Assembly (NCBI RefSeq): GCF_024055595.1
Contig: NZ_JAMXOF010000001.1
Coordinates: 434,001 to 498,000 of the forward strand
Reading direction: 5' to 3'
Length of the DNA: 64,000 nt
Source of the DNA: Mucilaginibacter aurantiaciroseus
GTDB taxonomy: Bacteria > Bacteroidota > Bacteroidia > Sphingobacteriales > Sphingobacteriaceae
This document shows, one piece after another, positions 26,080-34,674 of this stretch. The notes under the pieces were generated by a model, which saw only the letters and a program-made list of their open reading frames with translations, did no database searches and had not been told where the DNA came from. How positions within the stretch are numbered: position 1 is the first letter of the stretch; each line of letters begins with the position of its first letter. A program made the position numbers and the translations under genes.

Positions 26080-26784
26080 ATGAACATCATTATAACAGGC
26101 GCCAGCAGCGGCGTAGGATTTGAAGCTGTATTGGAATTGATCTTATCGGGTAAACACAAAGTTATGGCTCTTGCGCGTTCGCAGGATAAACTTACCCGTT
26201 TGTTAGAAATTGCCAAAAGCTTAAATCCTGATTGTGAGGTTTTTGCGATTGCGTTTGATATTGTACATGACGATTACGCCGGTTTAGAGCAGTTTGTAAC
26301 CGCTAATTTTGATGGCAAGGTTGATGTGCTTATTAACAACGCTGGCGTGCTCATCAATAAACCTTTTTTGCAACTGCAGGAAAGTGACTTTGTAGAAATG
26401 CTCCAAAGCAACTATATAGGCCATGTACGCATTATTCAAAGTTTATTAAAGTTTATGGGTGATGGTTCGCATATCCTCAACATAGGTAGCATGGGCGGTT
26501 TCCAGGGAAGTGCGAAGTTTAACGGACTATCGGCTTATTCCGCAAGCAAGGCTGCTTTGCATACCCTTACCGAATGCCTTGCGCAGGAACTGGTTGAGCA
26601 AGGCATCAAGGTAAACTGCCTGGCTTTGGGCTCGGCACAAACAGAGATGTTGGAGCAAGCTTTCCCGGGTTATGAATCGCCGGTTATGGCCTTTGAAATG
26701 GGTAAGTATATCGCCGATTTCGCGGTTTCGGGCCACCGTTTCTTTAACGGAAAAATCTTGCCGGTTGCTGTATCTACGCCATAA
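26080..26784 (+). CDS. Short-chain dehydrogenase/reductase
   Basis: 234 residues of the classical SDR fold. The cofactor motif TGASSGVG is at 7-14, the NNAG motif is in VLINNAGVLI and the active-site YxxxK is in LSAYSASKAALHT. The catalytic serine lies in LNIGSMGGFQG. The substrate cannot be told. It begins 64 bases after the hydroxylase gene in the same direction. A hairpin terminator follows directly. Confidence 0.93.
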   Translation: MNIIITGASSGVGFEAVLELILSGKHKVMALARSQDKLTRLLEIAKSLNPDCEVFAIAFDIVHDDYAGLEQFVTANFDGKVDVLINNAGVLINKPFLQLQESDFVEMLQSNYIGHVRIIQSLLKFMGDGSHILNIGSMGGFQGSAKFNGLSAYSASKAALHTLTECLAQELVEQGIKVNCLALGSAQTEMLEQAFPGYESPVMAFEMGKYIADFAVSGHRFFNGKILPVAVSTP

Positions 26785-26790
26785 TAAAGT

Positions 26791-26831
26791 AAACTATGCC
26801 CGCGAATACATTGTAATCGCGGGCATAGTTT
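26791..26831 (+). terminator. Terminator after the SDR gene
   Basis: AAACTATGCCCGCG (26791-26804) and CGCGGGCATAGTTT (26818-26831) form a perfect 14-bp stem. Confidence 0.8.
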
Positions 26832-26925
26832 AATTATTGATCCAATTTACAACTCACAGATTATACCGTATTAGTTTGATAATTATTGCCGTTAAAAACT
26901 TGCATAGTTTTGGTGTTTATTTTTT

Positions 26926-27108
26926 CTACCGCCCTTGTTTTTTTTCGGTTTTATAGCACTCGGTGCTTATTATGGGTTAAAAGTATAAGTTACCTTTCGA
27001 GTTCAACTTATATATTGTACATTTCCAACAAAATTTTTGTTCTTTTTTACAGCCTGTTACGGAGAGTATAATTAATAGAGCTAAGGATAGTATCTTTTTT
27101 ATATTCAT
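26926..27108 (-). pseudogene. Small lipoprotein frame with an in-frame stop
   Basis: ATG 27108 opens MNIKKILSLALLIILSVTGC, a lipoprotein signal with lipobox VTGC, then KKEQKFCWKCTIYKLNSKGNL and a TAA at 26977-26979 after 43 residues. Past that stop the same frame continues PIISTECYKTEKKQGR to TAG at 26926. A CxxC followed by a later Cys matches small Cys-containing lipoproteins I recall in this family, so the TAA may be a nonsense mutation. It might also be a true 43-residue product. It lies directly upstream of nothing on its strand; ssb is on the same strand behind it. Confidence 0.4.
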
Positions 27109-27142
27109 TTTAGTAACAATTGATTCTGATAATAATTGTGCT

Positions 27143-27481
27143 TTATTCCTTACTCCCCATTTTTACAAACTCGTTCACAACAACTTCGGTAACGTAGCGT
27201 TTTACGCCATCCTTATCAGCATAAACACGCGATGCCAGTTTGCCTTCAACAATCACCGCATCACCTTTTTTAAGATAGCTTTCGGCCATGGTGGCCTGTG
27301 CGCCCCAAAGCACTATGTTGTGCCATTGCGTATCGGTAACTTTTTCGCCTTTATCATTCTTATAACTCTCGTTGGTGGCTATTGATAACCGGGCCATTTT
27401 ACGGTTGTTATCAAATGTCCTTACATCCGGGTCCATGCCTATGTTGCCAATTAACCTTACACTGTTTTTAATAGTTGCCAT
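27143..27481 (-). CDS. ssb: Single-stranded DNA-binding protein
   Basis: 112 residues with the OB-fold of SSB: NSVRLIGNIGMDPDVRTF, ARLSIATNES, DTQWHNIVLWG and KGDAVIVEGKLASRVY. The usual disordered tail with an acidic DDDxPF tip is absent; the protein ends FVKMGSKE. Short tail-less forms occur as second SSB paralogues, so the main SSB may be elsewhere. It is divergent from the zinc-ribbon gene, with a 28-bp palindrome between them. Confidence 0.93.
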   Translation of the reverse strand: MATIKNSVRLIGNIGMDPDVRTFDNNRKMARLSIATNESYKNDKGEKVTDTQWHNIVLWGAQATMAESYLKKGDAVIVEGKLASRVYADKDGVKRYVTEVVVNEFVKMGSKE

Positions 27482-27577
27482 TTTGTATTAAGTTTAATAT
27501 TTAAATATTTATTGATGTCACAAACATGCAGTATGGTTTGAGGGTTAGTCGGTTAGTAAATAGTTATAAGCGATTGT

Positions 27578-27605
27578 ATCCGTTTGCAAACGCTTGCAAA
27601 CGGAT
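27578..27605. promoter_or_regulatory. Perfect 28-bp operator-like palindrome
   Basis: ATCCGTTTGCAA (27578-27589) and TTGCAAACGGAT (27594-27605) are exact inverted repeats with ACGC between them. The half-site CGTTTGCAA resembles LacI-family operators. It lies 23 bases upstream of the zinc-ribbon gene start and about 97 bases from the ssb start, over the expected minus-33 region. Confidence 0.5.
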
Positions 27606-27628
27606 AATTTATTTGCTACCTTTAGGGT

Positions 27629-28015
27629 ATGATAGCTGAAAGAAAATGCCTGGACTGCGGTACAACCCTGCATGGCAGGGCCGATAAAAAGTTTTGTAAC
27701 GATTTATGCCGTAACAATTATAACAACCAGCTTAATAGCAATAGTTATAATTTGGTACGCAACATCAACAATATTTTAAGGCGAAACCGCAGGATAATTG
27801 AAGAACTAAACCCCACAGGTAAAATCAAAACCAACCGCGAAAAAATGCTGGTGAAGGGTTTTGATTTTGATTACTTTACAAGCAGTTTTAAAACCCAGGC
27901 CGGAGCGCGCTACTTTTTCTGTTACGAATATGGCTACCTGCTGCTTGATGCCGACGAAGTACTGTTGGTAAAAAGTAAAAAGGAAACCGACAAATTTGCT
28001 GACGCCCCGGCGTAG
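27629..28015 (+). CDS. Zinc-ribbon protein of unknown function
   Basis: 128 residues. The N-terminus has a four-cysteine ribbon, CLDCGTTLHGRADKKFCNDLC, followed by a basic stretch (RNNYNNQLN, ILRRNRRIIEELNPTGK). The C-terminal half has FDFDYFTSSFKTQAG and aromatic-rich sequence. No membrane segment. Zinc and nucleic-acid binding are plausible; no function can be given. A TACCTTTA box (27617-27624) lies 4 bases before the ATG. Confidence 0.8.
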   Translation: MIAERKCLDCGTTLHGRADKKFCNDLCRNNYNNQLNSNSYNLVRNINNILRRNRRIIEELNPTGKIKTNREKMLVKGFDFDYFTSSFKTQAGARYFFCYEYGYLLLDADEVLLVKSKKETDKFADAPA

Positions 28016-28140
28016 CTATTTGTACTTATTTTAGCTTTCTTCATTTTTGAGTAAATTAAACATTACGGCTATGTTAATGACAAAACCATGAATCACGGTT
28101 TGTGTTACTTATTCATATTTGCAAATCAAATAATCACAAC

Positions 28141-29208
28141 ATGCCAAATCTGTTTTCTCCAATCAAAATAAAAAGTATCGAATTTAAGAACCGCATCGTA
28201 GTGTCGCCAATGTGCGAATACTCTAGCACCGATGGTTTTGCTGATAACTGGCACCTGGTGCATTTAGGAGCAAGGGCTGTTGGTGGTGCAGGGTTGATAA
28301 TAACCGAAGCTACAGCAGTATCACCCGAAGGCCGCATCAGCTTTGCTGATTTAGGGATCTGGAAGGACGAACACATCGCAAAGCTGAAAGAAATAACGAG
28401 TTTTATTGAAGAACAAGGCGCCTATGCAGGTGTACAATTAGCACATGCAGGCCGTAAAGCAAGTCACCAGCAACCCTGGAACGGCGGTAAACAAATTCAG
28501 CCAGACGAAGAGAACGGCTGGTTATCTGTAGCGCCGAGTGCATTGGCATTTAGTCGCAGCGAAACCGCGCCTTTGGAACTTGATAAAGCCGGAATTAATA
28601 AAGTTATAGCCGATTTTAAAGCCGCTGCAGATCGTTCTTTAAAAGCTGGTTTTAAGGTGATTGAATTGCATGGAGCACATGGTTATTTAATTAACGAGTT
28701 CCTTTCTCCGTATTGTAATAAACGTACCGATGAATATGGCGGATCCTTTGAAAACCGCAGCCGGTTCTTGTTGGAGGTTATTGATGCCGTTAACGAAGTT
28801 TGGTCTGCGGATCTGCCGCTGTTCGTTCGCCTTTCAACAACTGACTGGACAGAAGGTGCATGGACTATAGAAGATTCCATCGCGTTAGCAAAAGTACTAA
28901 GCGAAAAGGGTGTCGACCTGATCGATAGCTCAACAGGTGGTAACGTTGCCGGCGCGCAAATCCCGTTAAAACCTGGTTACCAGGTTGAATTTGCCGAAGC
29001 GATAAAGAAACATACCAATATCCTGACTGGTGCTGTCGGCTTAATAACCGAAGCAAAACAAGCAAACCAGATCATCGAAACCGGCCAGGCAGATATGGTA
29101 ATGATGGCTCGCGAATTATTACGCGATCCGCACTTCCCGTTGCGTGCTGCGCATGAATTGGGCATCGACTTTAAATGGCCGGTGCAGTATGAACGCGCGA
29201 AATGGTAG
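28141..29208 (+). CDS. NADH:flavin oxidoreductase, Old Yellow Enzyme family (YqjM-like)
   Basis: 355 residues from ATG 28141; 13 more codons are open upstream but look non-coding. A TIM barrel with FMN. SPMCEYSSTDG carries the Cys that tunes the flavin in YqjM-type enzymes, GVQLAHAGRKAS is a typical loop, and ELHGAHGYLINEFLSPYCNKRTD includes the substrate-binding HxxH. It reduces activated C=C bonds with NAD(P)H. The physiological substrate is unknown. OsmC follows 200 bases later, which fits a role in electrophile or oxidative stress. Confidence 0.94.
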   Translation: MPNLFSPIKIKSIEFKNRIVVSPMCEYSSTDGFADNWHLVHLGARAVGGAGLIITEATAVSPEGRISFADLGIWKDEHIAKLKEITSFIEEQGAYAGVQLAHAGRKASHQQPWNGGKQIQPDEENGWLSVAPSALAFSRSETAPLELDKAGINKVIADFKAAADRSLKAGFKVIELHGAHGYLINEFLSPYCNKRTDEYGGSFENRSRFLLEVIDAVNEVWSADLPLFVRLSTTDWTEGAWTIEDSIALAKVLSEKGVDLIDSSTGGNVAGAQIPLKPGYQVEFAEAIKKHTNILTGAVGLITEAKQANQIIETGQADMVMMARELLRDPHFPLRAAHELGIDFKWPVQYERAKW

Positions 29209-29410
29209 GATCCTCTCCCCAGTAGCTCTACGAAGAAAAGGGAGCAAATAAAAAAGTTTCACCTTCTTTGCGCAGCAGAGAGGTCGACCAGCGAAGCGTA
29301 GTCGGGGTGAGAGAAATAACCGCATGATATTTACGATTACTTAATATGTAAAATTTCAGTTCAACCCAACATATTATTAAATTAGCAAAAACTTAGAAAA
29401 ACATAACATT

Positions 29411-29830
29411 ATGAAACGTACAGCGAATGCACATTGGAATGGCACCTTACAAGAAGGTAAAGGCGAAATAACCACACAAAGTACCATCCTTAACAAAACA
29501 CAATATTCATTCAAAACCCGCTTTGCGGATGGCTTAGGCACCAATCCCGAAGAACTGATAGCTGCAGCGCATGCAGGTTGTTTTACAATGGCTGTTGGGG
29601 CTGCTTTAACCCAGCAAGGCATCACACCGGGTGATTTAACTACTGACGCTATCCTGGACCTGGATATGCAGGCTTTAGAAATTAAAGGAATCCACCTGGA
29701 AATGAAAGCGTCTGTTATTGACGGTATAGACGAAGCCAAATTTAAAGAAGTTGCAGAAGGCGCTAAAACCGGCTGTATTATATCAAAAGCGCTTAGTGTG
29801 CCAATTACATTAAACGTTACATACGCATAA
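29411..29830 (+). CDS. OsmC family peroxiredoxin
   Basis: 139 residues. The OsmC fold has the catalytic Cys in AAAHAGCFTMAVGAAL and the second Cys in EGAKTGCIISKAL. It reduces organic hydroperoxides. N-terminal KRTANAHWNGTLQEGKGEITTQS matches the OsmC subfamily. Monocistronic, with a hairpin terminator 24 bases downstream. Confidence 0.95.
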   Translation: MKRTANAHWNGTLQEGKGEITTQSTILNKTQYSFKTRFADGLGTNPEELIAAAHAGCFTMAVGAALTQQGITPGDLTTDAILDLDMQALEIKGIHLEMKASVIDGIDEAKFKEVAEGAKTGCIISKALSVPITLNVTYA

Positions 29831-29853
29831 ATTAAGTATCAAATATTCTTATT

Positions 29854-29886
29854 AATAGCGGTGGTGCAAACCATCGCTATTTTTGT
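29854..29886 (+). terminator. Terminator after osmC
   Basis: AATAGCG-GTGGT pairs with ACCA-TCGCTATT around a short loop (29854-29881), followed by TTTTT. Confidence 0.75.
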
Positions 29887-29913
29887 TTGTAGGTATGTGT
29901 AAATAGCCGTAGC

Positions 29914-30504
29914 ATGTTAAATACCCAGCGTTCTAAAATATCGCTTACCCTTGTATTCGCATTGGTGATCACCGGGTTTTTGATCTTCCTTTTCTTTTAC
30001 ATCAAACATGAATTTAACACTACCCGTACCGAGGTTACTGAAGACGCAATGGTATCGCGTGTAATAAGCATGGGGAAACTGGAACTGGTTAAATATGCCA
30101 TGAAAGATGTAGTGGAGAAGAAAGAATTGTACAGCCTGTTGCCCGATTCGCGCGTGCTGTTTGTTGCCGTAGGAGAGGTTACTGCTTGTATCGATCTTAC
30201 TAAAGTTAAGCGGGGAGACATCAGCCAAAGTAAAGATACTGTTGAAATTACTTTGCCCCAGCCCGAGATCTGTTATGTAAAACTCGATCACCAAAAGTCG
30301 AAGGTGTATGATGTATCGGGCGTTTGGTTCCCCGATAAGGCACGCGCTATAGTAGAGGATGTGTACAAACTGGCCGAAAAGAAAATGCTTACTACCGCCA
30401 CCGACATGAACCTTTTAGGTAAAGCCCGCGAGAATGCCAACCTGATCTTTAAACCATTCCTGGAAAATGTATCGGGCAAAAAGGTGGTGATCAAGTTTCG
30501 GTAA
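29914..30504 (+). CDS. DUF4230 domain protein
   Basis: 196 residues. One N-terminal membrane helix (LTLVFALVITGFLIFLFFY) anchors a domain that reads VISMGKLELVKYAMKDVVEKK, FVAVGEVTACIDLTKVK and VEITLPQPEICYVKLD, the DUF4230 pattern. The family function is unknown. It is followed after 75 bases by the M16 peptidase pair in the same direction. Confidence 0.88.
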   Translation: MLNTQRSKISLTLVFALVITGFLIFLFFYIKHEFNTTRTEVTEDAMVSRVISMGKLELVKYAMKDVVEKKELYSLLPDSRVLFVAVGEVTACIDLTKVKRGDISQSKDTVEITLPQPEICYVKLDHQKSKVYDVSGVWFPDKARAIVEDVYKLAEKKMLTTATDMNLLGKARENANLIFKPFLENVSGKKVVIKFR

Positions 30505-30579
30505 CAACCTTTAGCTATTTTCAAATTAGTTGTAATATATTAGGGGTATCATAATCTAACCTCATATCAAAACAAGTAT

Positions 30580-31959
30580 ATGACACTAAAAATCACTAAA
30601 ATATTAACGATGACCGCCGTGGGGATGCTATGTGCCCTATACGCGGTTGCCCAACCCCGGCTGCCCGAAGGCTACTTTTACAAAAAACTGCCAAACGGAT
30701 TAGATGTTGTTATTATCGAGAACAGCAAAGTGCCGCTTAGCACTATCGAAATTGCTGTAAAAAATGGTGCTTACACCGAGGGCCCCGAGTACAGCGGCTT
30801 ATCGCACCTTTTTGAGCACATGTTTTTTAAGGCCAATAAGGATTACCCCACACAAGAAAAATTCCTGAAACGCACTCAAGAACTTGGCGCTATCTGGAAT
30901 GGTACTACCGGTAACGAGCGTGTAAACTACTACTTTACTGTTGGTAAGGATAGCCTCGACGGCGGCCTAAAGCTCATCAATGCTTCAATCCGTTTCCCTA
31001 TATACCGTGAAGAGGATATGAAAAAGGAACGCCCGGTTGTTGATGGTGAATTTCAGCGTAATGAGAGCAGCCCGGGTTTCCAGCTATACTACGATATCAG
31101 CAAAAATCTTTGGGGAGACCTCATTACCCGCAAAATGCCCATAGGGATCCACGAAGTGATCAATACGGCCACGCCCGGGAAGATGATCATCATCAAAAAC
31201 AAATACTATTTCCCTAATAATAGCCTGCTTATAATTTGTGGGGATGTAAAGCACGAAGCAGCCTTTAAAAAAGTAGAAGATATTTTTGGGGATTGGGCCA
31301 ATAGTGGCTTCGACCCGCTTGTAAAATACCCTATCCCGGCCTTTAAACCGGTGGAAAAAAGTGTGGCGTTTGTAAAAGAAATGTCGATAGCGCAATCGCC
31401 GCTGATGTGGTTTGGATGGCAGGGCCCGGCGTATATGACAGATTCTGCATCTACCATAGCGGCAGATGTTTACACTACTGTGCTTGGCCTAAACTCGTCA
31501 AAACTACAGCAGGCACTTGTTGATAAAGGCCTGGCATCATCAGCAAACTTAAGTTATAGTACAGGCCGTTACCCCGGCATGATATCACTTATTGTGAGCC
31601 CTAACCCAACAAAAGTTAAAGAGTGCTACGATGAGGTGCAAAAGCAAATGAGCCAGTGGGGCAAAGCTGATTATTACACCGACGAACAATTGACCGATGC
31701 GAAGGCCATTTTGCTTCGCCAGCATAGTCGTGAGTTGGAGAAGCCGTCGTCGCTGCCATCACAGTTAAGCTTTAACTGGTGCAGTACCTCGTTTAATTAC
31801 TATACCGACCTAACGGATAATTATCAAAAGGTTACCCGTGTGGATATTGCCAAATATATGAACACTTACATTGTAGGTAAACAGGTAGTGTCTGGTATTA
31901 TATTAACGCCCGAGGCAAATAAAGTGGCCAATGTGGCTTCATTTTTTGTAGCTAAATAA
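30580..31959 (+). CDS. M16 family zinc peptidase, active subunit
   Basis: 459 residues. A signal peptide (MTAVGMLCALYAVAQ region) directs it to the envelope. The inverted zinc motif HxxEH is HLFEH at 76-80 within GLSHLFEHMFFKANKDYP, and the third ligand should be the Glu in the NERVNYYFTV region or the following helix. Two M16 half-domains are visible. The catalytic subunit is paired with the following inactive-looking paralogue, 12 bases downstream, as in two-subunit M16B enzymes of bacteria. Confidence 0.93.
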   Translation: MTLKITKILTMTAVGMLCALYAVAQPRLPEGYFYKKLPNGLDVVIIENSKVPLSTIEIAVKNGAYTEGPEYSGLSHLFEHMFFKANKDYPTQEKFLKRTQELGAIWNGTTGNERVNYYFTVGKDSLDGGLKLINASIRFPIYREEDMKKERPVVDGEFQRNESSPGFQLYYDISKNLWGDLITRKMPIGIHEVINTATPGKMIIIKNKYYFPNNSLLIICGDVKHEAAFKKVEDIFGDWANSGFDPLVKYPIPAFKPVEKSVAFVKEMSIAQSPLMWFGWQGPAYMTDSASTIAADVYTTVLGLNSSKLQQALVDKGLASSANLSYSTGRYPGMISLIVSPNPTKVKECYDEVQKQMSQWGKADYYTDEQLTDAKAILLRQHSRELEKPSSLPSQLSFNWCSTSFNYYTDLTDNYQKVTRVDIAKYMNTYIVGKQVVSGIILTPEANKVANVASFFVAK

Positions 31960-31971
31960 TTTAAACAGATC

Positions 31972-33309
31972 ATGATGAAGAAATATATATATGTAATGCT
32001 TATTGCTGCAGCAAACTCAGTTTTTAACCCCGCCTCGGCACAGCAAAAAGCTTATGAAATGATGGTTGATGGCGTAAAGGTTATTGTACAGCCAAGCGGT
32101 AACGATATTGTAGAGATACAAACTGTAATAAAAGGTGGTGTACAAAATCACCCCGCAAACAAGGCAGGTATTGAGGCTATGGCCATGAACGCCTTAAACG
32201 AATGCGGAACGCTTAAGCACGATAAAAACGCTTTTAAAAACCAACTGGATAAAATTAGTGCTGCTGTTTATGGTGTTGCGCTCAAAAACTATTCGGTAAT
32301 AAAAGTAAACTGTATAAAAAGCGATCTGGCAACGGCCTGGCCCTTGTATGTGGAGGCCATAACTATCCCCAGGTTTGATGCAAAAGAGTTTGAACGCATT
32401 AAGCAGGACCAGTTAAGCCAGATTAAATCAGAAGACTCTGACCCGGATAACGCTATTGATAAATACGCGGATAAGGTTGCCTTTAACGGCCGCGATTATG
32501 CAAAGGACCCTAACGGTACTGCCGCAACCATAACGCCGCTTACCGCCTTGGAGACAAAAAACTACTACCACTCCATCCTAACCAAATCGCGTATGGTGAT
32601 AGTGGTAGTTGCCGATCTTGAACGTGCCGATATTGAAGCGAAAGTGAAAGGCCTGCTAAACACAATCAAACAAGGCGCGCCATTCGAACTGAAAAAATCA
32701 TTCTTTAGGGTTTATAAAACCACCTTCTCTGCTGAAAAGCGCGATCTGGCTACAAATTATGTGGAAGGTGTAAGCAGCGGTCCGTCACCGGGCATGGCGG
32801 ATTATGATGCCTTTTCTGTAGCTATGCGCATTTTTTACGATAAGCACTTTTTAGATATCCGTACCAACAACGGCCTGTCGTATGCGCCTTCTGCATGGTT
32901 TAGCGGGGGGGCGACCTCGGTATCAAAAGTTTCTGTATCAACTACCGAACCTAATAAATACATCGCCGTTTTTGATAAGCTTGTTGACAGGATCAAAAAA
33001 GACGGTTTCAATGCTGCCGATGTGGCTGATATGAAGGTTACCTACCTAACCGGTTTTTACTACAAGAACGAAACCAATACCGCACAGGCAGGTTCAATAG
33101 CATCTAACGAGGTATTGCACAACAACTGGAGGCGATCTTTAACCTTTGCCGATGATGTTAAAAAACTAACCCCAACGCAAGTAAGCGATGCTTTCCGCAA
33201 ATACATTGGTAATATGATATGGGTGTACCAGGGCGACCCTAAAAAAGTAAACCCGCTATTGTTCACAAATGGTACGCTTAACAAAGCTGACAATCCGGTA
33301 AGTCATTAA
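31972..33309 (+). CDS. M16 family peptidase, non-catalytic subunit
   Basis: 445 residues with a signal peptide (MMKKYIYVMLIAAANSVFNPASA). It is homologous in layout to the preceding gene, but the HxxEH position reads AGIEAMAMNALNECG, so zinc binding is lost. It probably completes the closed clam-shell chamber of a heterodimer with the active subunit. The two genes are 12 bases apart and surely one operon. A bidirectional hairpin terminator follows. Confidence 0.9.
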   Translation: MMKKYIYVMLIAAANSVFNPASAQQKAYEMMVDGVKVIVQPSGNDIVEIQTVIKGGVQNHPANKAGIEAMAMNALNECGTLKHDKNAFKNQLDKISAAVYGVALKNYSVIKVNCIKSDLATAWPLYVEAITIPRFDAKEFERIKQDQLSQIKSEDSDPDNAIDKYADKVAFNGRDYAKDPNGTAATITPLTALETKNYYHSILTKSRMVIVVVADLERADIEAKVKGLLNTIKQGAPFELKKSFFRVYKTTFSAEKRDLATNYVEGVSSGPSPGMADYDAFSVAMRIFYDKHFLDIRTNNGLSYAPSAWFSGGATSVSKVSVSTTEPNKYIAVFDKLVDRIKKDGFNAADVADMKVTYLTGFYYKNETNTAQAGSIASNEVLHNNWRRSLTFADDVKKLTPTQVSDAFRKYIGNMIWVYQGDPKKVNPLLFTNGTLNKADNPVSH

Positions 33310-33354
33310 GATTTAGTTGATGGTTCATAGATCATAGCCATTGATTGATTTATA

Positions 33355-33392
33355 ACAAAAAAGTCTGCGACTGAATCGCGGACTTTTTTTTG
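33355..33392. terminator. Bidirectional terminator
   Basis: AAAAAAGTCTGCGA and TCGCGGACTTTTTT form a stem with one wobble pair around CTGAA. It lies between convergent M16 and AI-2E genes. Confidence 0.85.
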
Positions 33393-33433
33393 TTGCAGCT
33401 ACCATGAACTATCAACCATTATCTATGAACCAT

Positions 33434-34543
33434 TTACTTTTCTGATAACACCACTTTCTTCCTACTCCGGTTTCCCCATCGTTCGCCCATGTGGTGGGTT
33501 GGGATGTTATCACCAAGTAGTTTACCCCATGGTTTAAGGTCGTCTATTCGGTCGAAAACAATTTTTAAAACTGCCACAAAAGGGATAGACAAGAACATGC
33601 CCGATACGCCCCAGAGCGCGTTGCCAAGCAGCACAACTATGATGGATATCAGTGCGTTTATCTGCACTTTAGATGATACGATGCGTGGCACCAATATGTT
33701 ATTATCAATAAATTGGATTACGATGTAAGCGATAATCACCCCTAACTGTGTAGAGTAACCATCTTTAGTAACGGTAGCCATCAGCACAGGTAATGCTATC
33801 GCGATGATGCCGCCCAGGTAAGGGATCAGGTTAAGGATAGCACCTACACAGCCTATCAGGATGCCGTACTTAACGCCTAATAAAACCAGCGCGGTAGAGT
33901 TCAGGGTAGCTACGATGATCATTTCTATTAGTAAACCAACAATATAGCTTTGTATAGCAGTTTTGGTTTCGCTAAGTACATCACTTACTTTTTTAGTATT
34001 CTCTTCAGAAAACACCTCGTATAAAAAATTAAGAATAAGCGTTTTGTAAAGCAGCATTAAAAAGATATAAACCGGCAGCAGGAATATAATAGCCAGTGTG
34101 CCCAGCAAACCGTTTACTGTTTTGCCCACTATGGCCTGGCTGTTGTTTAACGCATCTTTCAGCATTTTTTCCTGCTTGCTTATTTCAACGCCAAATGTCT
34201 GTTGGATCCAGTTTTTTAGTTCGACAGTTATCGATTCAAACTTCTTTTGCAGCATCGGCAACGAATCGCCAAATTGTACTATCTGTATGCTCAGGAAATA
34301 AAATACCGTTGCCACCGCAATTATCGCTATCAGCATGGCAATGGCAATGGAGAGTACCTTCGGGATTTTAAACCGCATTAAACGATTAACAAGAGGATTT
34401 AGCAATATGGCCAAAAATGCCGCGAAAGCAAGTGGCACCAGTATATCTGCCAGTTGTACCATTACATATACCAGCAATATAAGCCCAAAAAGCACCATGG
34501 TGCTTTGAATATAAAACGGCTGATCTTTAATTTTTATAGACAT
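33434..34543 (-). CDS. AI-2E family transporter (PerM-like)
   Basis: 369 residues with about eight membrane segments, two near the N-terminus, a soluble coiled region (about 100-150, LPMLQKKFESITVELKNWIQQ), then the remaining helices. IAIALPVLMATVTKDGYSTQLG and the NILVPRIVSSKVQINALI region are the conserved block of the family. The family includes TqsA and Na+/H+ antiporter-like members; the name does not prove autoinducer transport. Upstream is the glyS terminator. Confidence 0.92.
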   Translation of the reverse strand: MSIKIKDQPFYIQSTMVLFGLILLVYVMVQLADILVPLAFAAFLAILLNPLVNRLMRFKIPKVLSIAIAMLIAIIAVATVFYFLSIQIVQFGDSLPMLQKKFESITVELKNWIQQTFGVEISKQEKMLKDALNNSQAIVGKTVNGLLGTLAIIFLLPVYIFLMLLYKTLILNFLYEVFSEENTKKVSDVLSETKTAIQSYIVGLLIEMIIVATLNSTALVLLGVKYGILIGCVGAILNLIPYLGGIIAIALPVLMATVTKDGYSTQLGVIIAYIVIQFIDNNILVPRIVSSKVQINALISIIVVLLGNALWGVSGMFLSIPFVAVLKIVFDRIDDLKPWGKLLGDNIPTHHMGERWGNRSRKKVVLSEK

Positions 34544-34601
34544 GTACTTGTGTTTTCATATACACACAAAAGGAGTGCGTAAGAAAATTGTTTTGGGAAA
34601 C

Positions 34602-34630
34602 AAAAAAGCGCCCATTACTGGCGCTTTTTT
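34602..34630 (-). terminator. Terminator of glycyl-tRNA synthetase gene
   Basis: AAAAAAGCGCC (34602-34612) and GGCGCTTTTTT (34620-34630) form a perfect stem with a T run on both strands. It follows glyS on the reverse strand. Confidence 0.85.
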
Positions 34631-34674
34631 GTTATTACAGACTTTCGTTCGTCGTTTACTTTCGGACTAATAAA

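Noticed and set aside
26886-27071. 61-residue forward hydrophobic frame
   Set aside because: It is antisense to the small lipoprotein frame and its hydrophobicity comes from the AT-rich complement.
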